Shown here one piece after another: positions 16,625 through 23,909 of a stretch of 64,000 bases of DNA. The notes under the pieces are model-generated. The model saw only the letters and a program-made list of their open reading frames with translations. It searched no databases and was not told the DNA's origin. The number at the start of each line of letters is the position of its first letter. Position 1 is the stretch's first letter. Origin of the DNA: Chitinophagaceae bacterium UBA1953 (lineage in GTDB: Bacteria; Bacteroidota; Bacteroidia; Chitinophagales; Chitinophagaceae). The position numbers and the translations under genes were made by a program. The stretch spans positions 115,577-179,576 of the forward strand of contig DDEN01000056.1 in assembly GCA_002336115.1 (NCBI GenBank), written 5' to 3'.

Positions 16625-16652
16625 AAAGCCCCGCATTAGCGGGGCTTTTAAT
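16625..16652 (+). terminator. Terminator of the DUF3276 gene
   Basis: AAAGCCCCGC (16625-16634) pairs with GCGGGGCTTT (16639-16648) across loop ATTA, then T residues. Confidence 0.88.
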
Positions 16653-16681
16653 TTGTTGTAAGATGATGTAGTGTATAAAAA

Positions 16682-17788
16682 TTAATAAACTTTAACCATA
16701 AACACATAATCCTGGAGTTTACTAACACGCTGTACCTGATCCATACTTTTTAGTGACGATGAAACAGGAAGTTTAATTTCCTGAATATCTGAATCTTCTT
16801 TCTTCAGATCGTTAATGAACTCGATAATATATTTTGACTGAATAGCAAATACCACACCTTCTGCCTGGGTTTCTTTTGTGCTCAGCACCCCAATAATTTC
16901 ACCTTTACGGTTAAATACCGGGCCTCCGCTGTTGCCGGGGTTTGCTGCAACTGCAATCTGGCAGCTAAGTGTATCACCGTTGAAACCCGTTTTAGCACTC
17001 AGGTAACCTTCTCCATAAACAATTTCATTGCGAGGATATCCTAATGTAAAGATCGGTTCGGCAATATCAGTTGAAGACTTTCGGATGCCATAAGGCAATG
17101 TACCTATTGGCCTGTAATCTTCATCTTTAATTTTCAGGATGGCAATGTCTTTTGCTGCATCAACTTTTACAATAACTGCTTTGAATTCATTGCCCTTATT
17201 GTTCAGTACAATTGCACCTTTTGCATTTTTTACAACATGTGCATTTGTAATAAGATAACCCTTGCCATCTACAAGAAAAGCCGATCCAACGCCTGTAATT
17301 TCATTACCGGAAGGAATCTTGGAATTTGAAATAAGGTGGTTGATACGCTTATCCTGCTGAATCTGAGTTCTTTTAATGTCCTTAACTGTATTCACCAGTT
17401 CCTGTACCTGCTTGCTGTCGCTTTTGGGCGCAAGGAGAACAGTCATACCGCTTATGGTTAAAGCCGTAACGCCTGCAATTGAAGCCGCAATGGTAATAGT
17501 ACGTTTGTAACGTTTCCAGATATTAACAACACGGGCACCTGCTGAAAGTTCTTCAGCTTTAATAGCGCCTTCCTGTAATAATTGATTATGTATTTCGTGG
17601 AGAGAGTGTTTCATTTCACGTACATCTCCAAACCGCTGCAGTTCCTGCAAAAAAAACGACTGCTCAACCACCATCTGGTCAACTTCAGGCTTGGTTTGCC
17701 TCAGTTGTTCAAACATGACTCTTTCGTCAGCATTCATTTTCCCTTTCAGGTAACGCTCAGTCGCATCCAACAATAAAATATCATCCAT
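16682..17788 (-). CDS. Membrane-anchored trypsin-like serine protease with anti-sigma-like N-terminus
   Basis: A 368-residue protein that starts at the ATG at 17788, 1 nt after the stop of the ECF sigma gene. Residues 1-90 are cytoplasmic and look like the N-terminal part of Bacteroidota anti-sigma factors (LLLDATERYLKGKMNADER and following helices). A single transmembrane helix (about 97-119) leads to a periplasmic S1C/HtrA-type protease with an intact triad: His184 (TNAHVV), Asp214 (KDIAIL) and Ser287 (NPGNSGGP). No PDZ domain follows. The layout suggests an anti-sigma factor whose sensor is itself a protease. A longer in-frame start at 17815 would overlap the sigma gene. The assignment of anti-sigma function is inference from position and sequence style. 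Confidence 0.82.
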   Translation of the reverse strand: MDDILLLDATERYLKGKMNADERVMFEQLRQTKPEVDQMVVEQSFFLQELQRFGDVREMKHSLHEIHNQLLQEGAIKAEELSAGARVVNIWKRYKRTITIAASIAGVTALTISGMTVLLAPKSDSKQVQELVNTVKDIKRTQIQQDKRINHLISNSKIPSGNEITGVGSAFLVDGKGYLITNAHVVKNAKGAIVLNNKGNEFKAVIVKVDAAKDIAILKIKDEDYRPIGTLPYGIRKSSTDIAEPIFTLGYPRNEIVYGEGYLSAKTGFNGDTLSCQIAVAANPGNSGGPVFNRKGEIIGVLSTKETQAEGVVFAIQSKYIIEFINDLKKEDSDIQEIKLPVSSSLKSMDQVQRVSKLQDYVFMVKVY

Positions 17789-17789
17789 C

Positions 17790-18368
17790 TCAGTCCTCTT
17801 TTTTATATTGAGCAAAGAATAATTTTTTCAATCTCATCAGGCATTTATACTTCTGGTTTTTGGCATTATCAGAATTTGTATAACCAAAACTGTCAGCAAT
17901 ATCCTGCATTGGTTTTTTGTGTATATAATAAGCTTCCAGTAAACTTTTGCATGGCTCCCCAAGATGCCCCAATGCCTTTTCCATCACTCCAAAAGCTTCA
18001 TTTTTCCGCTCATGGTCTTCAATATCTTCTTCAACAGGAATGGTTTCTTCCATATTTTCAACCGGAGCACCAAATCTTTGTAGTTGCTGAAGCCGCTTTA
18101 GCCAAAGCCTTCTGCTGATTGAATAAACATAAGTCTTAATCAGGCAGTTCAGCTCAAGCTCACCACTTTTTGCCTTTTCGTAAAGAACTATCATAGTTTC
18201 CTGAAAAATATCTCTTGCGTCATCTGCCGTTCCGTTGTTGTTGAGAATATAAGCCTGCACCATAGTATAATTCTGCTTATACAGGAGCTCAACTGTTTTC
18301 CTGTCGTTCCGGGCTAATCCTTCCAGTAATACCGATTCTTTTATCTCAGGTTTCACTATGTTCTGCAT
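17790..18368 (-). CDS. ECF-type RNA polymerase sigma-70 factor
   Basis: A 192-residue sigma factor with region 2 (about 15-85; DDARDIFQETMIVLYEKA and TYVYSISRRLWLKR) and region 4 (about 125-185; LLEAYYIHKKPMQDIADSFG and a helix-turn-helix with NAKNQKYKCLMRLKK). Such factors redirect RNA polymerase to a small regulon, often for envelope stress. It is the first gene of a two-gene operon with the membrane protease, spacing 1 nt. Region 2 is a little degenerate. The upstream region holds a GTAACCC inverted repeat that may be its own target. Confidence 0.88.
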   Translation of the reverse strand: MQNIVKPEIKESVLLEGLARNDRKTVELLYKQNYTMVQAYILNNNGTADDARDIFQETMIVLYEKAKSGELELNCLIKTYVYSISRRLWLKRLQQLQRFGAPVENMEETIPVEEDIEDHERKNEAFGVMEKALGHLGEPCKSLLEAYYIHKKPMQDIADSFGYTNSDNAKNQKYKCLMRLKKLFFAQYKKED

Positions 18369-18390
18369 TTAATACTAAAATGAGCAATTT

Positions 18391-18438
18391 GTAACCCAAA
18401 GAACGGCTAAAAATTTTTTTTAAAAAAACCGGGTTACC
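18391..18438. promoter_or_regulatory. GTAACCC / GGGTTACC inverted repeat between sigma gene and lipoprotein
   Basis: GTAACCC at 18391-18397 and GGGTTAC at 18431-18437 face each other across 33 nt of A/T-rich DNA. Read towards each of the two divergent genes, the motif is a plausible -35-like ECF promoter element. It may give autoregulation of the sigma operon and control of the lipoprotein. Confidence 0.4.
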
Positions 18439-18497
18439 TTTTTTACGTTGCTGTATTAATCCTTGATAATTATCTTAAAACTTAAAAAACAAAAAGA

Positions 18498-18686
18498 ATG
18501 AAAAAGCTTTTATTAGCATTCGCAATCCTCGGTTTCGTAGCTTGTAACAACGAAGGTGACACAAAAACTGCAACTGATACAGCTGCTACAGTAGCTCCTG
18601 CTGCTGATACAACTGCACCTGCTGCTGACACAACTATGAAAAAAGATACAACTGCACCTGCTGTTGATACTGCTGCTAAGAAATAA
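18498..18686 (+). CDS. Small Thr/Asp/Ala-rich lipoprotein
   Basis: A 62-residue predicted lipoprotein. The signal ends with lipobox GFVAC (Cys16). The mature part consists of low-complexity repeats: APAADTTAPAADTT, then KKDTTAPAVDT and a KK end. Such proteins are usually very abundant and of unknown function. An A-rich leader precedes the ATG. It is divergent from the sigma/protease operon and shares the GTAACCC repeat region, so it may belong to that regulon. Confidence 0.72.
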   Translation: MKKLLLAFAILGFVACNNEGDTKTATDTAATVAPAADTTAPAADTTMKKDTTAPAVDTAAKK

Positions 18687-18701
18687 TTTACTTAGCTCTT
18701 A

Positions 18702-18820
18702 GGGCTGGAAATGAAGTACAGATTAAACCCAGCTTGTCGGGTGTGATTAGCCCGAGACAAAAATTTTCATATGGCAAGCAATCGTTAAACGGCCGCTCTA
18801 CTCTTGGAGTGGCTTTTTTC
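18702..18820 (+). ncRNA. Structured RNA or 3' UTR downstream of the lipoprotein gene
   Basis: Three successive hairpins within about 120 nt: GGGCTGG (18702-18708) with CCAGCTT (18729-18735, two G-U pairs); TTGTC-GGG (18734-18741) with CCC-GA-GACAA (18751-18760); and the terminator GCCGCTC (18792-18798) with GAGTGGC (18807-18813) followed by six T. The first two share two bases, so they compete slightly. It could be a stable 3' UTR of the lipoprotein mRNA or an independent small RNA. I recognise no known family. Confidence 0.4.
18792..18820 (+). terminator. Terminator after the lipoprotein/structured RNA
   Basis: GCCGCTC pairs with GAGTGGC (one G-U pair) and is followed by TTTTTT. It separates the lipoprotein transcript from the aromatic operon. 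Confidence 0.75.
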
Positions 18821-18893
18821 ATTTTTGTATATCAAGCTAAAATTCAGCTATTATTACTCTTTAGCAAATTTCTTCTTTTTTTGAAACTAACAC

Positions 18894-18923
18894 TTGTAGT
18901 TTGATTTTGTCAGTTTATATTTG
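18894..18923 (+). promoter_or_regulatory. Promoter of the aromatic operon leader (TTG-N19-TATATTTG)
   Basis: -33 TTG at 18894-18896 and -7 TATATTTG at 18916-18923 with a 19-nt spacer. It is a full consensus match. The box ends 7 nt before the ATG of the leader peptide, so transcription should begin almost at that codon. Confidence 0.75.
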
Positions 18924-18930
18924 AAATTCA

Positions 18931-19023
18931 ATGACACAGTCTAAGGCATACCGTTACTTTTATTTTAGCTTTTTTTACTTTAGTAAGAAGCCGGGAATGC
19001 TTTTGTTGACTGCGAACAGATAA
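18931..19023 (+). CDS. Phe/Tyr-rich leader peptide of the aromatic operon attenuator
   Basis: A 30-codon ORF, ATG at 18931 and TAA at 19021-19023. Residues 7-17 are YRYFYFSFFYF: five Phe and four Tyr in eleven codons. The peptide then runs SKKPGMLLLTANR. This is the classic sign of a ribosome-stall leader that senses charged tRNA-Phe and tRNA-Tyr. Its 3' half encodes the left arm of an antiterminator hairpin. It is too short for normal gene callers and is followed by the terminator and pheA. Confidence 0.88.
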   Translation: MTQSKAYRYFYFSFFYFSKKPGMLLLTANR

Positions 19024-19054
19024 TTACAGAAAATCAACATAAAGAATCCCGGCT
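18989..19054 (+). promoter_or_regulatory. Antiterminator hairpin of the Phe/Tyr attenuator
   Basis: AGCCGGGA (18989-18996) pairs with TCCCGGCT (19047-19054). After a 3x2 internal loop, CTTT (19000-19003) pairs with AAAG (19041-19044). With one bulged T (19040), TGTTGA (19004-19009) pairs with TCAACA (19034-19039). In total this is 18 bp around a 24-nt loop. Segment 19047-19053 is also the left arm of the terminator, so the two structures exclude each other. A ribosome stalled on the early Phe/Tyr codons leaves the left arm free. One at the stop codon sits in the middle of the inner stem and blocks it. Confidence 0.82.
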
Positions 19055-19071
19055 CAAAGGCCGGGATTTTT
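19045..19071 (+). terminator. Attenuator terminator before pheA
   Basis: AATCCCGGC (19045-19053) pairs with GCCGGGATT (19060-19068), loop TCAAAG, then a run of T to 19071. It ends 44 nt before the pheA start, so a transcript reaching the operon must escape it. Confidence 0.85.
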
Positions 19072-19115
19072 ATTAGCTCAAATCTGATCTTTTTTGAGAA
19101 GGCAAAACGAACAAA

Positions 19116-20018
19116 ATGACTGAAAAAGGCAAAAATGAATTAAAAGCAGAACAATCAGGGGCAACCAATGTATATAGTGATGGGAAAGGCTTAAAAGTAT
19201 CGATTCAGGGTTACGAAGGAAGTTTTCACCAGGTTGCTGCCAGAAAGTTTTTTGGAAAAGAAGTGGAAGTGATTACCTGTGACACATTCAGGGAAGTAGT
19301 GAAAATAGGGGCGAATAAAAAGGAAAGTGATGGTGCGGTTATGGCTATAGAAAATTCTATCGCAGGGAGCATTCTTCCAAATTATAATCTCCTTCAGAAA
19401 AGCAACCTTATAATTGTGGGTGAGGTTTACCTCCAGATTAAACAAAACCTGCTGGTAAATCCAGGAGTAAAGCTGGAAGATATTAAGGAAGTTCATTCGC
19501 ATACTATGGCGCTTCAGCAGTGCTACGACTTTTTGGATAAGTACAAATGGAAGTTGGTCGAAACAGAAGATACTGCTCTGAGCGCAAGAATTATTCATCA
19601 GCATAAAAGCAGGCATATTGCTGCCATTGCAAGTAAGCTTGCCGCAGAACTGTACGACCTTGAAATTCTGGCTCCTTCCATTCAGACCATGAAGAATAAT
19701 TATACACGGTTTTTGATGTTGCAGCGTGACGATAAAAAAGTACAGATTGAGAATGCCAATAAAGCATCGGTGAATTTTGTAACCGATCATTCAAGAGGGA
19801 GTTTGGCACGAGTGCTTGGAATAATTGCTGACGGTGGTATTAACCTGAGCAAATTGCAAAGTTTTCCTATTCCCGGCAGTGATTTCAAATACAGTTTTCA
19901 TGCAGATATGGAATTTGATACGCTGTACCAGTTTCACAGGGTGATTGATAAAATCATTCCTGCTACAGTTGAAATGAAAATATATGGTGTTTATAAAAAC
20001 GGGAAAGAAACAAATTGA
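19116..20018 (+). CDS. pheA: Prephenate dehydratase with ACT domain
   Basis: Converts prephenate to phenylpyruvate, the Phe branch. It is 300 residues long: a catalytic domain (about 28-210) with the active-site TRF triad in NNYTRFLML, and a C-terminal ACT domain (about 222-300) for Phe feedback. The ACT part has LQSFPIPGSDFKYSF where many homologues have an ESRP signature, so allosteric behaviour may differ. It carries no chorismate mutase domain; that is fused to DAHP synthase further down. First structural gene after the attenuator. Confidence 0.95.
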   Translation: MTEKGKNELKAEQSGATNVYSDGKGLKVSIQGYEGSFHQVAARKFFGKEVEVITCDTFREVVKIGANKKESDGAVMAIENSIAGSILPNYNLLQKSNLIIVGEVYLQIKQNLLVNPGVKLEDIKEVHSHTMALQQCYDFLDKYKWKLVETEDTALSARIIHQHKSRHIAAIASKLAAELYDLEILAPSIQTMKNNYTRFLMLQRDDKKVQIENANKASVNFVTDHSRGSLARVLGIIADGGINLSKLQSFPIPGSDFKYSFHADMEFDTLYQFHRVIDKIIPATVEMKIYGVYKNGKETN

Positions 20019-20104
20019 GTTTCACGAATTAAATGAATTACACTAATTGCACGAATTGAGTAATAACAAGAATTAATTGAACTAAGTACACGAATTTGAA
20101 ATAT

Positions 20105-21262
20105 ATGAAAACAGCAAAACGATTGGAGGGAATTGGAGAATACTACTTCTCACAGAAGCTGAGGGAAATTGATGAATTGAATAAGCAGGGAAAGAATATT
20201 ATCAACCTCGGTATTGGTAGTCCCGACCTGCCACCTCACCCTGATGTAATTAAAACCTTGCAGGAAGAAAGTGCAAAGCCAAACGTACATGCTTATCAAT
20301 CGTACAAAGGCTCACCAGTGTTAAGAAAAGCAATGAGTGATTGGTATAAAACATGGTATGGAGTTGAACTGAATCCTGATACAGAAATATTGCCGCTGAT
20401 TGGTAGTAAAGAAGGTATTATGCACATCTGCATGACTTATCTGAATGAAGGTGATGAAGCATTGGTGCCCAATCCAGGCTATCCAACATACAGCAGTGCG
20501 GTAAAACTTGCCGGTGGAACAATCCGTTCTTACGAATTAAAAGAAGAGCTGAACTGGCATCCTGATTTTGAGGAATTAAGCAAAGCAGATTTATCGAAAG
20601 TGAAGTTGATGTTTGTGAATTATCCGCACATGCCAACAGGTAAATTGCCTGAAGAATCGTTCTTTAAACAACTGATTGCTTTTGCCAGACAAAAAGATAT
20701 TTTAATCATTCACGATAACCCGTACAGTTTTATTTTAAATGATAACCCTGCAAGTTTGCTTGCAATTGAAGGAGCAAAGGATGTGGTACTTGAATTAAAC
20801 TCACTCAGCAAAAGCCAGAACATGGCTGGCTGGCGAGTAGGTATGTTGTGCGGAGCAAAAGAACGTATTGATGAAGTGCTCCGTTTTAAAAGCAATATGG
20901 ACAGTGGCATGTTTTTACCTGTTCAGCTTGCTGCAGCAAAGGCTTTAGGTCTTGGAAAAGATTGGTACGATGAAGTAAATGCAGTGTACAGAGCAAGACG
21001 TGAAAAAGCTTTTCAGATACTTGACTTACTGCATTGCACTTATTCAAAAGACCAGGCAGGAATGTTTATCTGGGCAAAAATTCCGGAGAGATACAAAACA
21101 GGATTTGAATTAAGTGATGAAGTGTTGTACAACAGCAATGTGTTTATTACTCCCGGTGGAATTTTTGGTAATGCCGGTGATAAATATGTACGTGTAAGCT
21201 TGTGCAGCAATGAAGTGAAGTTGATTGAATCATTAGACAGAATAAAACAAACTCTTTCCTGA
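20105..21262 (+). CDS. PLP-dependent class I/II aminotransferase (aromatic operon)
   Basis: Fold-type I aminotransferase of 385 residues, started at the ATG at 20105 (a TTG three codons earlier is the alternative). The PLP Schiff-base lysine is in LNSLSKSQNMAGWRVG (Lys236). NLGIGSPDLPPHPDV near the N-terminus and the C-terminal RVSLC region, which should bind the substrate carboxylate, are typical. Given its place between pheA and tyrA it most likely transaminates phenylpyruvate and 4-hydroxyphenylpyruvate to Phe and Tyr. That substrate choice is inferred from context; the sequence is also like LL-DAP or alanine-type enzymes. Confidence 0.88.
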   Translation: MKTAKRLEGIGEYYFSQKLREIDELNKQGKNIINLGIGSPDLPPHPDVIKTLQEESAKPNVHAYQSYKGSPVLRKAMSDWYKTWYGVELNPDTEILPLIGSKEGIMHICMTYLNEGDEALVPNPGYPTYSSAVKLAGGTIRSYELKEELNWHPDFEELSKADLSKVKLMFVNYPHMPTGKLPEESFFKQLIAFARQKDILIIHDNPYSFILNDNPASLLAIEGAKDVVLELNSLSKSQNMAGWRVGMLCGAKERIDEVLRFKSNMDSGMFLPVQLAAAKALGLGKDWYDEVNAVYRARREKAFQILDLLHCTYSKDQAGMFIWAKIPERYKTGFELSDEVLYNSNVFITPGGIFGNAGDKYVRVSLCSNEVKLIESLDRIKQTLS

Positions 21263-21263
21263 T

Positions 21264-22112
21264 ATGGAACGGAAACGCATTGCAATAATCGGTCTTGGCC
21301 TCATTGGAGGTTCGCTGGCCATACGCCTGCACGAGAAGAAAATTTCTTCCCGGCTGATTGGTACGGATGCAAATCCTGCACATGAACAAACAGCTATGGA
21401 ACTTGAATTGGTGGATGAAATTCTTCCGCTGGATGAAGCCATTCAGCAATCGGATGTAATTGTACTTGCTGTACCTGTTGATAAGCTGATTGGATTACTT
21501 CCGCATGTGCTTGATAAAATTGATCAGCAGATTGTGGTTGATCTTGGTTCAACAAAATCGCAGTTGGTGCAAACTGTAAGTAACCATCCCAAACGTGGAC
21601 GTTATGTTGCAACACACCCAATGTGGGGTACAGAGTACAGCGGTCCTTCAGCAGCAGTAAGAAATGCATTTGAAAACAAAGCAGTGATTATCTGCAACGA
21701 AGAAGAAAGTGATGAAGATGCTGTGCAGTGGACAAAAATCATGTACAGCAAAATAGGCATGCATTTGTTGCAGATGGAAGCAGCAGCACATGATCTGCAC
21801 GTTGCGTATGTAAGCCATATTTCGCACATTACATCATTTGCTTTGGCAAATACTGTACTGGAAAAAGAGAAAGAAGAAAGCGCCATTTTTGGAATGGCGA
21901 GTGCGGGTTTTGAAAGTACAGTGCGTTTGGCAAAAAGTAACCCGGCCATGTGGGTGCCTATTTTTAAACAGAACAAAGACAATATTCTCGATGTGTTAAA
22001 TGAGCACATTGATCAGCTCACAAAATTCAGAGATAAAATACAGGATGGCAGTGAAGATGAGCTGAAGAAATTAATTGAGCAGGCCAACCAGATAAGAAGG
22101 ATAATCAAGTAG
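21264..22112 (+). CDS. tyrA: Prephenate dehydrogenase
   Basis: NAD(P)-dependent oxidative decarboxylation of prephenate to 4-hydroxyphenylpyruvate, the Tyr branch. It is 282 residues, a Rossmann domain starting IAIIGLGLIGGSLAIRL (GxGxxG), a loop VATHPMWGTEYSGPSAA with the conserved His and Gly for prephenate, and an all-helical C-terminal domain with DLHVAYVSHISHITSFAL. It starts 1 nt after the stop of the aminotransferase, so the two are tightly coupled. No ACT domain is attached. Confidence 0.94.
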   Translation: MERKRIAIIGLGLIGGSLAIRLHEKKISSRLIGTDANPAHEQTAMELELVDEILPLDEAIQQSDVIVLAVPVDKLIGLLPHVLDKIDQQIVVDLGSTKSQLVQTVSNHPKRGRYVATHPMWGTEYSGPSAAVRNAFENKAVIICNEEESDEDAVQWTKIMYSKIGMHLLQMEAAAHDLHVAYVSHISHITSFALANTVLEKEKEESAIFGMASAGFESTVRLAKSNPAMWVPIFKQNKDNILDVLNEHIDQLTKFRDKIQDGSEDELKKLIEQANQIRRIIK

Positions 22113-22200
22113 TGAGTGGAAAATGGAAAATTGAAAATGAAAAGTGAGAAATGAAAAATGTGTTTTTTGTAATGAAAAAAAGTATGAAGGAGAAATAAAA

Positions 22201-22638
22201 ATGATTTTAAGAGAAGCATTGATAAGCGATATTAAACAGATGCAGGTTGTACGTTTGGCTGTAAAGGAAAACGTGCTGAGCAATCCTGCACTTGTAACCG
22301 ATGCTGATGTGGAAGATTATATTACACGAAGAGGAAAGGGCTGGGTTTGTAGTGTGGATGATGTGGTGGTTGGATTTGCCATTGCCGATCTGGTTGATCA
22401 CAACATCTGGGCATTATTTGTTGACCCGTCAAGTGAAGCAAAAGGAATCGGTAGTAAACTTCACGATATGATGATGGACTGGTATTTTGAACAGACAGAT
22501 GAAATGGTTTGGCTGAGTACTGCTCCCGGTTCAAGAGCTGAAACATTTTACCGGATGAAAGGCTGGCGTGAAAACGGAACATACGGAAGAGGAGAGGTGA
22601 AATTTGAGATGCGAAAAGATGAATGGCGGAGAAACTGA
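22201..22638 (+). CDS. GNAT-family N-acetyltransferase
   Basis: A 145-residue acetyl-CoA-dependent acyltransferase. The upstream open frame from 22144 is rejected because the ATG at 22201 starts at the GNAT beta-1 strand (MILREALISDIKQMQVV). The acetyl-CoA P-loop region is FVDPSSEAKGIGSKLHD. Its substrate is unknown. It lies inside the aromatic operon after a low-complexity GAAAAT-rich spacer, so it may be a passenger, or modify an aromatic amine or an antimetabolite. A GGAG sequence 9 nt before the ATG could act as a weak ribosome site, unusual in this window. Confidence 0.85.
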   Translation: MILREALISDIKQMQVVRLAVKENVLSNPALVTDADVEDYITRRGKGWVCSVDDVVVGFAIADLVDHNIWALFVDPSSEAKGIGSKLHDMMMDWYFEQTDEMVWLSTAPGSRAETFYRMKGWRENGTYGRGEVKFEMRKDEWRRN

Positions 22639-22672
22639 GTTGAAGAAGCAGAACAGAATTACCGAACGCACA

Positions 22673-22690
22673 TCCCGATAGCTATCGGGA
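22673..22690. repeat. 18-nt perfect palindrome TCCCGATAGCTATCGGGA
   Basis: A perfect palindrome in the short spacer between the GNAT gene and the DAHP synthase gene. It has no T-run, so it is not an intrinsic terminator. It may be an over-represented intergenic palindrome or an RNA-processing hairpin. Confidence 0.6.
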
Positions 22691-22762
22691 GAGTGACACA
22701 ACCGGTGCTGAGGAGCAAAACAAGTGTTCGCTACATATAACTTAACTTTACAAACTATAACA

Positions 22763-23851
22763 ATGCAAACAATTGAAGCAAATATGAAAGAGAAAGTGCA
22801 GGAAGCATGGGGAACAAAGCCACTCATCATCAGTGGCCCATGCAGTGCTGAAACAGAAGATCAGTTAGTATCAACAGCACAACGGTTAGCTGCAACCGGA
22901 AAAGTAAATATGATTCGTGCAGGTATCTGGAAACCTCGTACCAAACCCGGTATGTTTGAAGGAATTGGTGCAAAGGGTTTGCCCTGGTTGCAAAAAGCAA
23001 AAGAGTTAACCGGCTTGCCAACAACTGTTGAAGTTGCCACCGGTAAACAGGTTGAAGATGCCCTCACTTTTGATGTGGATGTATTATGGATTGGTGCACG
23101 TACAACTGTAAACCCGTTTAGTGTACAGGAAGTGGCTGATGCGTTACGTGGTGTGGATATTCCTGTGTTGATTAAAAACCCGATTAATCCTGATCTTGAA
23201 TTGTGGAGTGGTGCTGTTGAACGTGTTGCCCGTGCAGGTGTAAAACAGGTTGGGTTGATCCATCGGGGATTTTCTTCTTATGGAAATACGGAATACCGGA
23301 ATGCACCTATGTGGCACCTTGCTATTGAAATGAAACGACGTAATCCTGAACTTATTCTGATTAATGATCCATCACATATTTGCGGACGCAGGGACTTATT
23401 ACTTGAAACTGCACAGAAAGCAATTGATCTTGATTTTGATGGTTTAATGATTGAGAGTCACATTGATCCTGATAATGCCTGGAGCGATGCAAAACAGCAG
23501 GTAACTCCTGAACGTTTAGCAGAAATGCTGAATAGTATTATCTGGCGTAAAGATGATGTTGCTTCGGATGAATATCATGCAGCATTGGAAAAATTCCGTC
23601 AGCAGATCAATCATCTTGATGATGAATTGATGCAGATTCTTGGTCAGCGAATGAAGATAGCCGCAAACATTGGTCAGTATAAAAAGGATAATAATATTAC
23701 CATCCTCCAGACAACACGCTGGAACGAGATACTGGAAAGAGCTTATCGTGAAGGTGAACGAAAGGGCTTAAGCAAAGAGTTTATTACGAGATACCTCGAT
23801 GCTGTGCATATGGAAAGTATCAATCACCAGAAGAAAGTATTGGATTCGTAA
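22763..23851 (+). CDS. Bifunctional DAHP synthase / chorismate mutase
   Basis: First enzyme of the shikimate pathway (PEP + erythrose 4-phosphate) fused to chorismate mutase, 362 residues. The N-terminal type I-beta/KDO8P-like synthase (about 15-265) shows IISGPCSAETEDQ, AGIWKPRTKPG, LIHRGFSSYG and INDPSHICGRR. The C-terminal AroQ mutase (about 275-362) shows RQQINHLDDELMQILGQRM. In Bacteroidota this fusion channels feedback by prephenate or the mutase. Start at ATG 22763, since the extra open codons upstream are not conserved-looking. Feeds aroB directly downstream. Confidence 0.93.
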   Translation: MQTIEANMKEKVQEAWGTKPLIISGPCSAETEDQLVSTAQRLAATGKVNMIRAGIWKPRTKPGMFEGIGAKGLPWLQKAKELTGLPTTVEVATGKQVEDALTFDVDVLWIGARTTVNPFSVQEVADALRGVDIPVLIKNPINPDLELWSGAVERVARAGVKQVGLIHRGFSSYGNTEYRNAPMWHLAIEMKRRNPELILINDPSHICGRRDLLLETAQKAIDLDFDGLMIESHIDPDNAWSDAKQQVTPERLAEMLNSIIWRKDDVASDEYHAALEKFRQQINHLDDELMQILGQRMKIAANIGQYKKDNNITILQTTRWNEILERAYREGERKGLSKEFITRYLDAVHMESINHQKKVLDS

Positions 23852-23909
23852 GGTGAGAAGTTATAAGTAAAGCTAATGTGTAGGAAGTTTTTTGAATAGT
23901 CAAAGATTT

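Noticed and set aside
18700..19115. A known riboswitch or T-box before pheA
   Set aside because: No T-box consensus or riboswitch core was seen. The leader ORF with competing hairpins explains the region better.
20019..20104. Repeated ACGAATT units between pheA and the aminotransferase gene as an operator
   Set aside because: The units are irregular, lie in a short AT-rich spacer and do not form a symmetrical site.
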